Shown in pieces: positions 8,748 through 17,017 of a DNA stretch of 64,000 nt. The notes under the pieces were generated by a model. It was not told where the DNA came from. It worked only from the letters and a program-made list of their open reading frames with translations, and did not search any database. The position numbers and the translations under genes are program-made. The stretch lies in contig DUEV01000003.1 of the NCBI GenBank assembly GCA_011170375.1, positions 46,546 through 110,545 of the forward strand, written 5' to 3'. Position 1 is the stretch's first letter. Every line of letters starts with the position of its first letter. Origin of the DNA: Dehalococcoidia bacterium (GTDB lineage: Bacteria > Chloroflexota > Dehalococcoidia > Dehalococcoidales > Fen-1064).

Positions 8748-9167
8748 CTAATTTTCGGGGGATTTTTCAGGGTACTGATGTACGTGAATTAACAGCCATT
8801 CCACTGGCTGACGCTGAACGAATTCTTCTTGAATATGTTTCAGTATCTCCCTTTGTCCTGGGAATGGAACCTTGAGCATCGCCTCTTCAAAAGTAAACCA
8901 CCCGAACTCGCTGTGCTCTTCGTTAATGGTAACCGCAGCATTGCCCGAGACACACGCCACAAAAACCGGGGCAATCCATATTGAGTCCTTATCTAATCCG
9001 TAGAACTGCTCACAGATATCAGCCGAGTAGAGTTTCTCCGGTGTAAGCCCAGTTTCTTCCTTTATTTCCCTCAAGACCGCCTGCCATGCCTTCTCGCCCT
9101 CTTCTATCTTACCGCCAACGCCAGCCCATGCTCCCTCAACAGTTTTCTTCCGTTTTAAAAGGAGCAC
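8748..9167 (-). CDS. NUDIX hydrolase, 5' end doubtful
   Basis: Residues 19-41 form a complete Nudix box (Gx5Ex7REIKEETGL), the site that binds Mg2+ and cleaves nucleoside diphosphates linked to another group. The substrate cannot be read from the sequence; the opening LLLKRKKTVEGAW resembles MutT/8-oxo-dGTPase-like members. The frame stays open upstream of the GTG at 9167 for 14 more codons (ending NDGYG, a normal family lead-in) until a TAG. No ATG, GTG or TTG occurs in that stretch, so the natural start is missing, unusual, or lost by a small mutation. The gene may therefore be a recent pseudogene. Confidence 0.6.
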   Translation of the reverse strand: MLLLKRKKTVEGAWAGVGGKIEEGEKAWQAVLREIKEETGLTPEKLYSADICEQFYGLDKDSIWIAPVFVACVSGNAAVTINEEHSEFGWFTFEEAMLKVPFPGQREILKHIQEEFVQRQPVEWLLIHVHQYPEKSPEN

Positions 9168-9310
9168 ACCATAGCCATCATTGCTTTCTTGAGGAGAAAT
9201 GCCGAGACACTATTACATCTAATTACTAGCTCTTGATCCATGTCCATGCATAATCCCAAGATATTCGGAGTCTGAGGTTACCTATGTCTTCTGAAGATAG
9301 ACGAATGTAT

Positions 9311-9763
9311 TTAAGAGGAGAGTAGTTCTGTGACGATGTCGTTTATCTCTCGTCCGTCGGCCTTGCCTTTGAACTCGGCAATGAGCCGGGGCATGACCTT
9401 GCCTTTGTCACGTGGTCCTTCAGCCCCTACCTCAGCAATAATCTTCTTGGCTGCAGTAATAAGCTCATCGCGGCCGGCCTGCTGGGGCAGGTACTCCTGG
9501 ATGATGGCCAATTCCGCTTCTTCTTTAGCGACCAGGTCCTGGCGGTTACCCTGCTTGAAGGCGTCGATGCTCTCCTGACGCTGCCGTGCCTCTTTAGCAA
9601 TCACGCCAATGACATCGGCCTCTTCAAGATTATCACGCTTGGCGATTTCCGCATTCTTGATGGCAGACATCACCAGACGCAAAACATCACGCTTCGTGGT
9701 ATCGCCAGCCTTCATCGCCTGCTTGAGGTCGCTGGCCAATTTTTCCTTAAGTGATGCTTCCAC
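9311..9763 (-). CDS. yqeY: YqeY/GatB-like domain protein
   Basis: A 150-residue protein matching the YqeY family along its whole length: SLKEKLASDLKQAMKAGD at the start, RLVMSAIKNAEIAKR, and a C-terminal half with GKVMPRLIAEFKGKADGR. This half is the tRNA-binding-type helical domain also found at the end of GatB. The exact role is unknown; it is often next to rpsU, as here (19 bases downstream of it). Start is GTG at 9763 with AGGAC upstream. Confidence 0.9.
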   Translation of the reverse strand: MEASLKEKLASDLKQAMKAGDTTKRDVLRLVMSAIKNAEIAKRDNLEEADVIGVIAKEARQRQESIDAFKQGNRQDLVAKEEAELAIIQEYLPQQAGRDELITAAKKIIAEVGAEGPRDKGKVMPRLIAEFKGKADGREINDIVTELLSS

Positions 9764-9781
9764 TTTGTCCTACCAGTTCTG

Positions 9782-9973
9782 CTACCGTTTTCTCTGCGCC
9801 CGGGCGCTCTTACGCCTCTTGGCAGCTGCTTTTCGCTTACGCTTGACGCTGGGCTTCTCGAAGTACTCCCGGTGGCGTACCTCCGATAGAATACCGTCCT
9901 GCTGTACCTTTCTGGTGAAGCGTTTCAGCAGACTCTCGAAGCTCTCATTGTCACCCGAAACTACATTGGCCAC
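9782..9973 (-). CDS. rpsU: 30S ribosomal protein bS21
   Basis: A 63-residue basic protein with the S21 pattern: acidic [19 protein letters not shown], then [18 protein letters not shown] and an Arg/Lys/Ala tail. It binds the small subunit near the 3' end of 16S rRNA and helps initiation. Start is GTG at 9973 with GGAGG about 10 bases upstream. First gene of an rpsU-yqeY pair. Confidence 0.95.
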   Translation of the reverse strand: MANVVSGDNESFESLLKRFTRKVQQDGILSEVRHREYFEKPSVKRKRKAAAKRRKSARAQRKR

Positions 9974-10014
9974 CCGTCATCGACCTCCTTTATCGTGGCA
10001 TTTTACGGCTATCA

Positions 10015-10080
10015 GCCCGTCCGCTTGCCTTCGCTGAAGCTTTAGCGCAAGCAGGCCGCACGAGGCTTCGGCAGGCGGGC
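10015..10080. repeat. GC-rich imperfect inverted repeat between rpsU and the FAD enzyme gene
   Basis: The sequence opens with GCCCGTCCGCTTGCC and closes with GGCAGGCGGGC, with internal partial complements (TTCGCTGAAGC against GCTTCGG). It could fold as a long bulged stem. It lies upstream of rpsU and downstream of the FAD enzyme gene, both on the minus strand, and has no clear T tract. It may be an interspersed repeat of this genome, but no second copy is seen in the window. Confidence 0.4.
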
Positions 10081-10184
10081 CATTGGCCAACAGCCGCCCC
10101 CACAAACAAACATTTTAGTTAGCTCAGGGTACTCATGTCAAGAACCGGGGCAATAGTGGTCTCTTCATCATGCAGGTAATGGCA

Positions 10185-11576
10185 CTAGCCACCCACCCGC
10201 CCCAATATTGCCCGAGCAGCGACAACACCCGAGACCGACGCCTGAATCAGACCGCGGCTAACACCAGCACCGTCGCCAGCGGCAAACATATTACCCACCT
10301 CAGTTTCCAGACCAGGGGTGAGCTGGAGACGCCCAGAATAGAACTTGACTTCCACCCCATAGAGCAGGGTATGGGGTGAAGCCACCCCCGGAATCAGCCT
10401 TTCCATTGCCCCGACCATTTCAATGATGCCCGTGAGGTGACGGTAAGGCAGGACGAAACTAAGGTCGCCAGGGGTAGCGCTCGTTAGCGTAGGGTGCACC
10501 AGACCCTCATCAATCCGAGTCGGAGTGGAACGCTGTCCCTGCATCAGGTCGCCGAGTCGCTGCACCAGCACCCCACCACTCAGGATATTGGCCAGCCTCG
10601 CCAGGTACTTCCCGTAGGCAATCGGTTCATGAAAAGGCTCGGTGAAGGCAGTACTCGTCAGGAGGGCAAAATTGGTATTACCACTCTTGCGCTCTGCATA
10701 ACTGTGCCCGTTAACCGTAATTACCGGGTCAGCCCCACCAGTAGACTCGAGAATAACCTCTCCCTCAGGGCACATGCAGAATGTCCTTATCCTGTCATGG
10801 AAAGTGGGTGAGAGAAACTCCAGCTTGACCTCGTACAGGGTACTACATAAAACTTCCATGACTGCCTTCGGCACTTCAACGCGAACACCGACGTCGACCG
10901 GATTATTGTGCATCGTCAGGTCGAGTCGTTCCGCCTCCCGCGACAGCCAGTCCGCTCCCTCTCTACCCGGAGCCAGAATCAGGTAATCACAGTCATACCT
11001 TTCTCCCGCCTCAGTCATGATGCCCGTCACTTTACCGTCATTAACGATAACACTATTGGCTGCAGCATTAAGTTTGAGGGCAATATGAGGGTCAAGGTAG
11101 TCACGCATGGAGCTGAGTACGGAACGACAGTGCTCTGTGCCCAGGTGGCGAATGGGTACCGGTTTCAAGTGCAGCCTTGCCTGTGCCGCCTGATGGCACA
11201 GTCGGTCAACTTCGTCTCCTACCCCATACAGCTTGTCAGGGGCACCAAACCGCTGATACGTATCGTCAACATACTGAATAAGATCGGCCGTCCTGTCTTC
11301 ACCAACATAATCGGCCAGTCGACCGCCTACATCAGCAGAGAGTGTCAGCTTGCCATCACTGTATGCCCCAGCCCCACCGAGACCACAGACCAAATTACAG
11401 GGGGTACAGGTATCGCAGTGGCTGTCACGGTCACGCGCCGGACACTGGCGGCTATCTATATCTCGCCCCTTTTCAATAAGCAGGACTTTCAAGCCAGAGG
11501 ATTGAGACAGTTCCAGGGCAGCAAAGATACCTGCTGGACCACCACCAACAATTACAACATCGTATTTTGTCGCCAT
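10185..11576 (-). CDS. FAD-dependent oxidoreductase, COG2509 type
   Basis: 463 residues. The dinucleotide-binding motif VGGGPAG is at residues 10-16, followed at about residues 32-37 by LLIEKG, whose Glu fits the FAD ribose. A cysteine-rich stretch (CPARDRDSHCDTCTPC) precedes GLGGAGAYSDGKL. Near the C-terminus GDGAGVSRGLIQA is the second FAD contact. This layout fits the large uncharacterised dehydrogenase family COG2509; the substrate is not known. The gene diverges from the XRE regulator gene, with which it shares the intergenic region 11577-11735. Confidence 0.8.
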   Translation of the reverse strand: MATKYDVVIVGGGPAGIFAALELSQSSGLKVLLIEKGRDIDSRQCPARDRDSHCDTCTPCNLVCGLGGAGAYSDGKLTLSADVGGRLADYVGEDRTADLIQYVDDTYQRFGAPDKLYGVGDEVDRLCHQAAQARLHLKPVPIRHLGTEHCRSVLSSMRDYLDPHIALKLNAAANSVIVNDGKVTGIMTEAGERYDCDYLILAPGREGADWLSREAERLDLTMHNNPVDVGVRVEVPKAVMEVLCSTLYEVKLEFLSPTFHDRIRTFCMCPEGEVILESTGGADPVITVNGHSYAERKSGNTNFALLTSTAFTEPFHEPIAYGKYLARLANILSGGVLVQRLGDLMQGQRSTPTRIDEGLVHPTLTSATPGDLSFVLPYRHLTGIIEMVGAMERLIPGVASPHTLLYGVEVKFYSGRLQLTPGLETEVGNMFAAGDGAGVSRGLIQASVSGVVAARAILGRVGG

Positions 11577-11621
11577 AGTACTTTAGGTTACATCACACTA
11601 GTACTTTTGCTCTGCACTGCC

Positions 11622-11650
11622 ATTGTATAACTGGCATCCCTAGCCGTCAA
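11622..11650 (-). promoter_or_regulatory. Sigma-70-type promoter for the FAD oxidoreductase
   Basis: On the minus strand TTGACG (11650-11645) and TACAAT (11627-11622) are 17 bases apart, giving a leader of about 39 bases to the ATG at 11576. It is back to back with the XRE gene promoter at 11700-11728, so a regulator bound between them could control both. Confidence 0.65.
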
Positions 11651-11699
11651 GGAAGTGGCCTACTGACCTACTGGAAGCTAAATCAGCGCACAATGAGGA

Positions 11700-11728
11700 T
11701 TGACATTTGCCAATTGGCTAACTACAAT
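11700..11728 (+). promoter_or_regulatory. Consensus promoter placing transcription start at the XRE gene start codon
   Basis: TTGACA at 11700-11705, a 17-base spacer, and TACAAT at 11723-11728. Transcription would begin at about 11735-11736, which is the A of the ATG. The mRNA is thus predicted to be leaderless. No ribosome-binding sequence is present before the ATG. Confidence 0.75.
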
Positions 11729-11735
11729 ACTGCTT

Positions 11736-12122
11736 ATGGACAACCCGGACAAGAATCATATCGGTACCATACTGAAACAGCAGAGAATCAGCCTACCACT
11801 GACTCTACAGGAGTTGGCGGGCAAGGCAGAGGTATCCGCCTCACATCTGGGCCGAATCGAGCGTGGAGAGCGCTTTCCCTCGGCGCATATTCTACGGAAG
11901 ATTGCTGCACCCCTGGGCTTCGAGGAAAACGAGCTATTTACACTTGCCGGGTATCTGTCATCTCAGTCACCACGAACAGCCGAGCGACTTCCGACCTATG
12001 GTAGTGGACAGTTAGACCCATATGTCGCCAGGGTGCTGAGTCAGGAACCACCTGAGGTGCAACGCGCTGTTATCGGCATTCTCACCATGCTGAGGAGCAT
12101 TGCCAAGAGCATGGATAAATAG
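11736..12122 (+). CDS. XRE-family transcriptional regulator
   Basis: About 128 residues. Residues 9-63 form a Cro/CI-type helix-turn-helix: LQELAGKAEVSASHLGRIERGERFPS, with ILRKIAAPLGFEENELF following. The C-terminal 65 residues are not recognised and may be a dimerisation segment. The ATG at 11736 is chosen since an upstream in-frame TTG is itself part of the -35 box. It is followed by a histidine kinase gene 52 bases downstream and is divergent from the FAD enzyme gene, so it may regulate either. Confidence 0.8.
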   Translation: MDNPDKNHIGTILKQQRISLPLTLQELAGKAEVSASHLGRIERGERFPSAHILRKIAAPLGFEENELFTLAGYLSSQSPRTAERLPTYGSGQLDPYVARVLSQEPPEVQRAVIGILTMLRSIAKSMDK

Positions 12123-12174
12123 AGTCAATCCACACCCGTTTGCAGACGTCACGCTGTACCGTCTGAAGGGATTG

Positions 12175-12936
12175 ATGGTTGTTGTGAGGGCGTGTGGTGG
12201 GGGGACAAGGTTAGGACACTTGCTGACGAATAACGTGGGTAACCAGGACAGCGCTCAGGTAGATTACGTAGCGGCGATGACACACGAGCTGAAGACCTCG
12301 CTCACCGCCATCATCGCTTCAGCCGAGCTTATTGCGGATGAACTGCACCCGGATGAAGGCAGTGTGCAGTGGAAGCTCCTTCAAGCCATCATCCGCAACG
12401 CACACCGACTTGATGAGAGCATAACCTTCTTTGCGGAAATGCCCAGGCAACCAATACAGGACTTTCAGTTCCGGCCGGAACCTGTCGACATCGGCCAGAT
12501 TATCCGCGACGTAGTGACAAGGCTTCACCCCCGGATTCAGGCACGAAAACAGACCCTTGAACTGGAAATAGCAGCTGCCCTGCCTCCAGTCAGGGCAGAT
12601 AAACAACACCTGGGACAGATACTGCTCCTCCTGACCGCCAATGCCACCAAGTTCTCTCCCGAAGGAGGTAGCATCAAGATAAGTGCCTGGCAACAAGACG
12701 GCGAGAGCCTGGTAGCCCGGATAAGTGATAGCTGTGGTGGCATCCCGGTCGAAGAACAGGAGCTTATCTTCAAACCCCACTACCAGATTGGACGGAGTGA
12801 CGGCGAAGGAGGGCTCGGTCTGACCATCGCCAAGTTCCTTGTAGAGCTCCATGGTGGTAAAATATGGGTTGAGAGCCAGATGGGGCACGGCTGCAGCTTC
12901 TTCGTCTCGCTGCCGCTTTTCAGGAGGATCGCTTGA
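12175..12936 (+). CDS. Soluble sensor histidine kinase
   Basis: About 253 residues with no membrane segment. The phosphoacceptor helix has MTHELKTSLTAII (H-box), then the ATPase domain has NATKFSPEGG (N-box), a slightly deviant G1 box DSCGGIP, and GGLGLTIAKFLVELHGG (G2). The N-terminus is short (about 30 residues), so the input must come from a partner or from the cytoplasm. The ATG at 12175 is chosen (AAGGG upstream); longer forms overlap the XRE gene. The stop overlaps the TTG of the response regulator gene by four bases, so the two should form a cognate pair. Confidence 0.8.
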   Translation: MVVVRACGGGTRLGHLLTNNVGNQDSAQVDYVAAMTHELKTSLTAIIASAELIADELHPDEGSVQWKLLQAIIRNAHRLDESITFFAEMPRQPIQDFQFRPEPVDIGQIIRDVVTRLHPRIQARKQTLELEIAAALPPVRADKQHLGQILLLLTANATKFSPEGGSIKISAWQQDGESLVARISDSCGGIPVEEQELIFKPHYQIGRSDGEGGLGLTIAKFLVELHGGKIWVESQMGHGCSFFVSLPLFRRIA

Positions 12937-13631
12937 AAGTAGTTGTTATTGATGACGCACCCGACATCGTAGAGGTTGTTTCACTGTGTTTTCAGCTCCG
13001 CTGGAGCGGCACCGAGGTACTGTCAGCCCTCGACGGCACCAAGGGGCTGGAACTCATCGAAGCCGAAAACCCTGATATTGTCATCCTGGACGTTAACCTC
13101 CCCGATATGGACGGGTTCAGCGTAATCCGCGAGATACGGCGGTTTTCGCAGATACCGGTTATCATGCTGACCGTAAAGGGAGAAGACGTTGATATCGCCA
13201 GAGGGCTTGAACTCGGAGCTGACGACTACATGGTAAAGCCCTTCAGCCATATTGAGCTCATCGCCAGGGTGGAAGCAGTGCTGCGTCGCTCCCGTGGCAT
13301 ACCGGCCAGCAGCGATGACCGCCCCTACGCCAGTGGTAACCTCTCAGTCAATTTCGCCACCAATGAGGTAAAGGTAGGCGGGCAACCAGTCAAGCTGACC
13401 TCCACCGAAATGAAACTTCTGCGGTACTTAATCAGGAACGAGGGACGTCTGCTGACACACGAGAACCTGCTGACCAAGGTCTGGGGAGAAGGATACCAGG
13501 ATACCCGTGACCTGCTCCGGGTACATATCCAGCACCTGAGGCAGAAGCTGGGGGATAGCGTAGACTCACCCAGAATCATCATTACCGAGCACGGCATGGG
13601 TTACAGGTTTGTCCGCCAGGACAACGTATAA
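12933..13631 (+). CDS. OmpR/PhoB-family response regulator
   Basis: 232 residues. The receiver has the acidic pair near VVIDDAPD, the phosphoacceptor in VILDVNLPDMDG, MLTVKGE and the conserved Lys in YMVKPFS. The C-terminal half is a winged helix: LTSTEMKLLRYLIRNEGR and ENLLTKVWGEGYQ, with HIQHLRQKLGD. Translation starts at a TTG overlapping the kinase stop (TTGA), which indicates coupling. OmpR-family dimers bind direct repeats with about 11-bp spacing; such repeats occur just downstream, at 13696-13739. Confidence 0.9.
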   Translation: MKVVVIDDAPDIVEVVSLCFQLRWSGTEVLSALDGTKGLELIEAENPDIVILDVNLPDMDGFSVIREIRRFSQIPVIMLTVKGEDVDIARGLELGADDYMVKPFSHIELIARVEAVLRRSRGIPASSDDRPYASGNLSVNFATNEVKVGGQPVKLTSTEMKLLRYLIRNEGRLLTHENLLTKVWGEGYQDTRDLLRVHIQHLRQKLGDSVDSPRIIITEHGMGYRFVRQDNV

Positions 13632-13695
13632 GCTCTCCAAGGACTAAACGGAACGCACTTCACCACTCCAGGCAGTCCCAAGGCCTCTACTATCC

Positions 13696-13739
13696 AAATC
13701 TTTATGAAATCTTTATGAAATCTTTATAGAATGTTTAGG
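13696..13739 (+). promoter_or_regulatory. Tandem 11-bp direct repeats, candidate OmpR-family operator
   Basis: AAATCTTTATG occurs at 13696-13706 and 13707-13717, AAATCTTTATA at 13718-13728, and a degenerate fourth unit matching 8 of 11 positions at 13729-13739. Head-to-tail repeats one helical turn apart are the usual binding pattern of PhoB/OmpR dimers. The site sits between the response regulator gene and the receiver-like gene at 13820, about 80 bases before that start. Confidence 0.65.
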
Positions 13740-13819
13740 AACTTTATTCTCCGTTTTACCACGGTGTGCTTAAATTAAACTCGATAGAGAGCACCAGATT
13801 ATGTACGAAGGAGAAAAAC

Positions 13820-14605
13820 ATGGATAGGATCGGCGTTTTCCTGTCTGACTGGCAGGTGCTGTTCCGGGAGGGTATCCATTTCACCTTATCCGGGGAAGAG
13901 GACTTCGAGGTTATCGGCGAGACAACCAACAACGAAGATGCCCTGAAAGCAATTGAATCAAACCCTCCGGACGTCGCTGTTCTAAACACTAACCATGAGA
14001 AGCTTGATGGTTTTCGGGTAGCCGCATACCTCAAACGTAACTTCCCATCAGTAGCCACGGTCCTTATCATGGACAACGACGACGATGAGCAGCTCTTTCA
14101 GGCAATCAAGAGTGGGGCCAGTGCCTGCGTGACCAAGGAAATTGAGCCAGCCGACCTGATTGATACCATCAGGGCAGCCGCCCAAGGTAAACAACCAATC
14201 AGTGATGCCCTGCTCAGGCCGGAGATTGCCTCACGGGTACTGGATGAATTCGAAGAGTTCACCGTTATAGGTGAGCAGATGGGCAACATAATGGCTCAAC
14301 TAACCCCCGGTGAGACCGAAATCCTGCACCACCTGGCAAATGGAGCACCGCTTGACCAGATTTACCAGGCCCTCAGTATCGGTGAGGAGGGCATCAGCCG
14401 TACCTTCAAGACTATTCTGTCAAAGCTGGTAGCCAACGAACAGAGCCGGCAGATCATTGCGGCAATACCGACTGGTCTGCCCATGAGCGTACGTGCCCAC
14501 CTTGCCGGTCAGTCTTCTGAAGATTACGTGACCAGAGAAGAATTCTCCGCCTTCAAAGACAGCATCCGAGAACGCCTCAAGGCCGCTATGGACGAGGCAG
14601 ATTAA
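13820..14605 (+). CDS. NarL/LuxR-like regulator with degenerate receiver domain
   Basis: About 261 residues, ATG at 13820 with AAGGAG upstream. The first 120 residues follow the receiver fold (VFLSDWQVLFREGIHFTL; LIMDNDDDEQLFQAIKSGASACVTK), but the strand that should carry the phosphoacceptor Asp reads VAVLNTNHEKLDG, with Asn there. A LuxR-like helix-turn-helix is suggested by LTPGETEILHHLANGAPLDQI and a following helix, though it is weak. The C-terminus adds an acidic helical tail. It probably responds to something other than phosphorylation. The 11-bp repeats upstream suggest control by the neighbouring two-component system. Confidence 0.7.
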   Translation: MDRIGVFLSDWQVLFREGIHFTLSGEEDFEVIGETTNNEDALKAIESNPPDVAVLNTNHEKLDGFRVAAYLKRNFPSVATVLIMDNDDDEQLFQAIKSGASACVTKEIEPADLIDTIRAAAQGKQPISDALLRPEIASRVLDEFEEFTVIGEQMGNIMAQLTPGETEILHHLANGAPLDQIYQALSIGEEGISRTFKTILSKLVANEQSRQIIAAIPTGLPMSVRAHLAGQSSEDYVTREEFSAFKDSIRERLKAAMDEAD

Positions 14606-14634
14606 GAGAATAGCTGCAGAAATCAGTATTTTTA

Positions 14635-14661
14635 AAGGGCTGGTTAGAGTAACCAGCCCTT
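14635..14661. terminator. Bidirectional terminator hairpin
   Basis: AAGGGCTGGTTA (14635-14646) pairs perfectly with TAACCAGCCCTT (14650-14661) around GAG. It lies between two convergent genes, with a short T-rich run on each side. Confidence 0.8.
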
Positions 14662-14672
14662 ATAACTTCCGT

Positions 14673-15704
14673 TTACCAGTATGGGTTTTCACAAAATGTT
14701 CTGGCTAACTCTTGTTTCCTATCTTCTGAAAGCCAGGATTCGTCAATACCCTGAAGAATTAATATCCGTATCTCCTCGCGAGAGAAGCCAAGTCTTGTTT
14801 CGAGTACATAGTATTCTTCAGCCAATGAATTACCAAACATCTTGGGGTCATCAGTATTAATAGAGATAGGTATCGCTCTATCGAAATAGTACCGGACCGG
14901 GTGTTTCTCAATAGACTCGACTACTCTGGTCTTCACATTAGATATCAGGCATATTTCAATAGGAATACAGTGCTCAGCCAGGTAAGCTACCAGAGAATCG
15001 TCCTCAAACGCTCGGGTGCCGTGTCCAATTCTGTCTACCTTAAGACTGCGGATAGCTCCCCAGATACTCTCTGGGCCAGCCGCTTCTCCAGCGTGTGCAC
15101 TGGTGTGAAAGCCAAGTTGCCGGGCTCTTTCGTAGATATCGGCAAATGGCTCCGCGGGGTAGTCCTGCTCTGACCCGCCAATTGTTATGCCTATAATTCC
15201 AAGGCTTCTAACCTCATTAATCTCTGCCAGATTCCTGGCGGCGTTGTCTAGTTCGCGGCTACGAACCAGGTCTGCGATTAAGGCAATTTCTACATCCGGC
15301 ACCTGATAAAGACCATTACGAATTGCCTCTGCCAATTTCTGTGTTTCTAATCCGTGCCGGGCGAAGTCTGAGGGAGCAAAAGTCACTTCAGCATAAAGAA
15401 TATTCTGGTTCGCCAGGTCTCGTGCTACCGCCTCAGCTATGAAAGTGAAATCTTCGTATTCCCGCAAGAATTGGTTTCTCCAAACCCAGGTCTCCATGAA
15501 ATGGGGAAAATCACGATAATTGAATCTTTCTATGAGAGCTTGAAGATTCGGAACAGACGATTCTCCCTCGTACTTCTGGACCAATTGCCACAAGGCATCA
15601 TGCGGGATAGCCCCCTCAAGGTGCAGATGTAATTCTACCTTCGGTACTTGGTCGAACCAAGTCTCTCCGGTTTTTGATTCATCTATTTTGTCGTGTTCTT
15701 TCAT
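14673..15704 (-). CDS. Adenosine deaminase family protein
   Basis: 343 residues. The zinc-binding pair is in VELHLHLEGA (His26, His28), a further ligand is in SAHAGE at about residue 203, IGHGTRAF follows, and SINTDDPKMF holds the Asp pair near residue 285. These residues catalyse hydrolytic deamination of adenosine or adenine. Substrate choice between adenosine, adenine and modified purines cannot be decided here. It is the last of three minus-strand genes whose other products are an enolase-superfamily enzyme and a SnoaL-like protein; the 111-base gap before it may hold its own promoter. Confidence 0.85.
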   Translation of the reverse strand: MKEHDKIDESKTGETWFDQVPKVELHLHLEGAIPHDALWQLVQKYEGESSVPNLQALIERFNYRDFPHFMETWVWRNQFLREYEDFTFIAEAVARDLANQNILYAEVTFAPSDFARHGLETQKLAEAIRNGLYQVPDVEIALIADLVRSRELDNAARNLAEINEVRSLGIIGITIGGSEQDYPAEPFADIYERARQLGFHTSAHAGEAAGPESIWGAIRSLKVDRIGHGTRAFEDDSLVAYLAEHCIPIEICLISNVKTRVVESIEKHPVRYYFDRAIPISINTDDPKMFGNSLAEEYYVLETRLGFSREEIRILILQGIDESWLSEDRKQELARTFCENPYW

Positions 15705-15815
15705 CGTAATCAGTAATTTGAACTATGAAGCGGCTTGAACAAGCAGCGGCTGCAATTCTCACATTGTCATTAACTTCTTCCAGATGACGGGTTTTTCTAA
15801 CAGGATTGACTGGAT

Positions 15816-16982
15816 TTATTCAATAGTGACAGTCGGTCCTGTTGCATATTTTCTTAAAGCATCTTCATCAAGCTCAACACCCCATCCCGGGCCGGTCGGA
15901 ACTCTGGCTGTGCCGTTGCTGTAATCCAGACGTTCTTTGATCAGGTCATCCTCCATCATGAGATGACCGAAAAGCTCAATGGCATGGCCCAGTTCATGGT
16001 ATTTGGCAACCGCAACATGAATATGCATAGCCGAAGCAATCCCCAGGCATTGATTGTGTAGGACTGCTCCTAAGCCCTCCATTTCAGCGTAGGAGATGGC
16101 CCGCAGCATATTGGTTACACCTCCGGGACGTTCGGAATTCAAGCCGACAATGTTTATTCCGCCCATTTTTACCAGGGAGACAATATCCTGAAGTGAAAAG
16201 CAGCCTTCATGGGCCATGACCGGTATACTGACTCTCTGCTGAACATAGGCCATTCCATTATAATCAGAAGCGGCTACCGGCTGCTCGGCAAAGTCAATGC
16301 CGTATGGTTCAATAGCCTTGATAGCGCGGACCGCTTCGGGCGGCTGCTTGTAGGCCTGGTTGTAATCAACCCTTAAACGGACCTCAGGGCCTAAAGCCTC
16401 ACGTATACTGGAGACAATCTCCATGTCACTTTGAATGCTTCTCCCAAGCTTAATACGAAAAGTCCGGATACCCCGCTCATAAAATGTCCGGCAGAGATTG
16501 ATCATGGTCGCAGCATCCGAAAGTGCAATGAGCGCGGCCAGCGGGACTTCATCCACACACTTTCCGCCAAAGAAATCATGGGCTGGTCGGCCGGTTATCT
16601 GGCCCATCAGGTCGTAGCAGGCCATATCAATCAGGCCCTTGGCTACGTCACTGCGGTTGACATTGATATCCATGCGGTGCCGGATGGCCTCCACGTCAAA
16701 AGGGCTTTCACCAATAACATAACGGCTCAGCGATTTTTTGATGATATCAACCAGTTGTTCCGGAGAAACACCTGTCTCGGGCAGCCAGACGAAGGCTTCG
16801 CCAACACCACTTTTTCCATCGTCACTAGTCAGCCGACAGATAACGAAGTCACCACCAAGCCACTCTTCTTCAGAGCCAATGGCCATCCCCAGTCCCCCTT
16901 CGGTACCCTTCATGGATTCCTGTACGTGCTTATGAAAAGGGACAAATAAGGGTGTCAACTCAACTCGTACTATCCTGGACAT
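15816..16982 (-). CDS. Enolase-superfamily enzyme (mandelate racemase/muconate lactonizing type)
   Basis: 388 residues with an N-terminal capping domain and a C-terminal barrel. The usual KxK base motif reads FRIKLG, keeping the second Lys. Metal ligands fit RVDYNQAY (Asp), DFAEQPV (Glu) and MAHEG in place of the more common ADES. These enzymes abstract a proton next to a carboxylate to racemise, cycloisomerise or dehydrate acids; the substrate is unknown. GGGAGG precedes the ATG at 16982. It starts 35 bases after the SnoaL-like gene and is probably in the same transcript. Confidence 0.85.
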   Translation of the reverse strand: MSRIVRVELTPLFVPFHKHVQESMKGTEGGLGMAIGSEEEWLGGDFVICRLTSDDGKSGVGEAFVWLPETGVSPEQLVDIIKKSLSRYVIGESPFDVEAIRHRMDINVNRSDVAKGLIDMACYDLMGQITGRPAHDFFGGKCVDEVPLAALIALSDAATMINLCRTFYERGIRTFRIKLGRSIQSDMEIVSSIREALGPEVRLRVDYNQAYKQPPEAVRAIKAIEPYGIDFAEQPVAASDYNGMAYVQQRVSIPVMAHEGCFSLQDIVSLVKMGGINIVGLNSERPGGVTNMLRAISYAEMEGLGAVLHNQCLGIASAMHIHVAVAKYHELGHAIELFGHLMMEDDLIKERLDYSNGTARVPTGPGWGVELDEDALRKYATGPTVTIE

Positions 16983-17017
16983 GTTTAGACCTCCCGGTTT
17001 TTATCCTGCAATCTTCA

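Noticed and set aside
10908-11630. 240-codon plus-strand frame opposite the FAD enzyme
   Set aside because: It overlaps a clear FAD oxidoreductase gene on the other strand and runs into the divergent promoter region.
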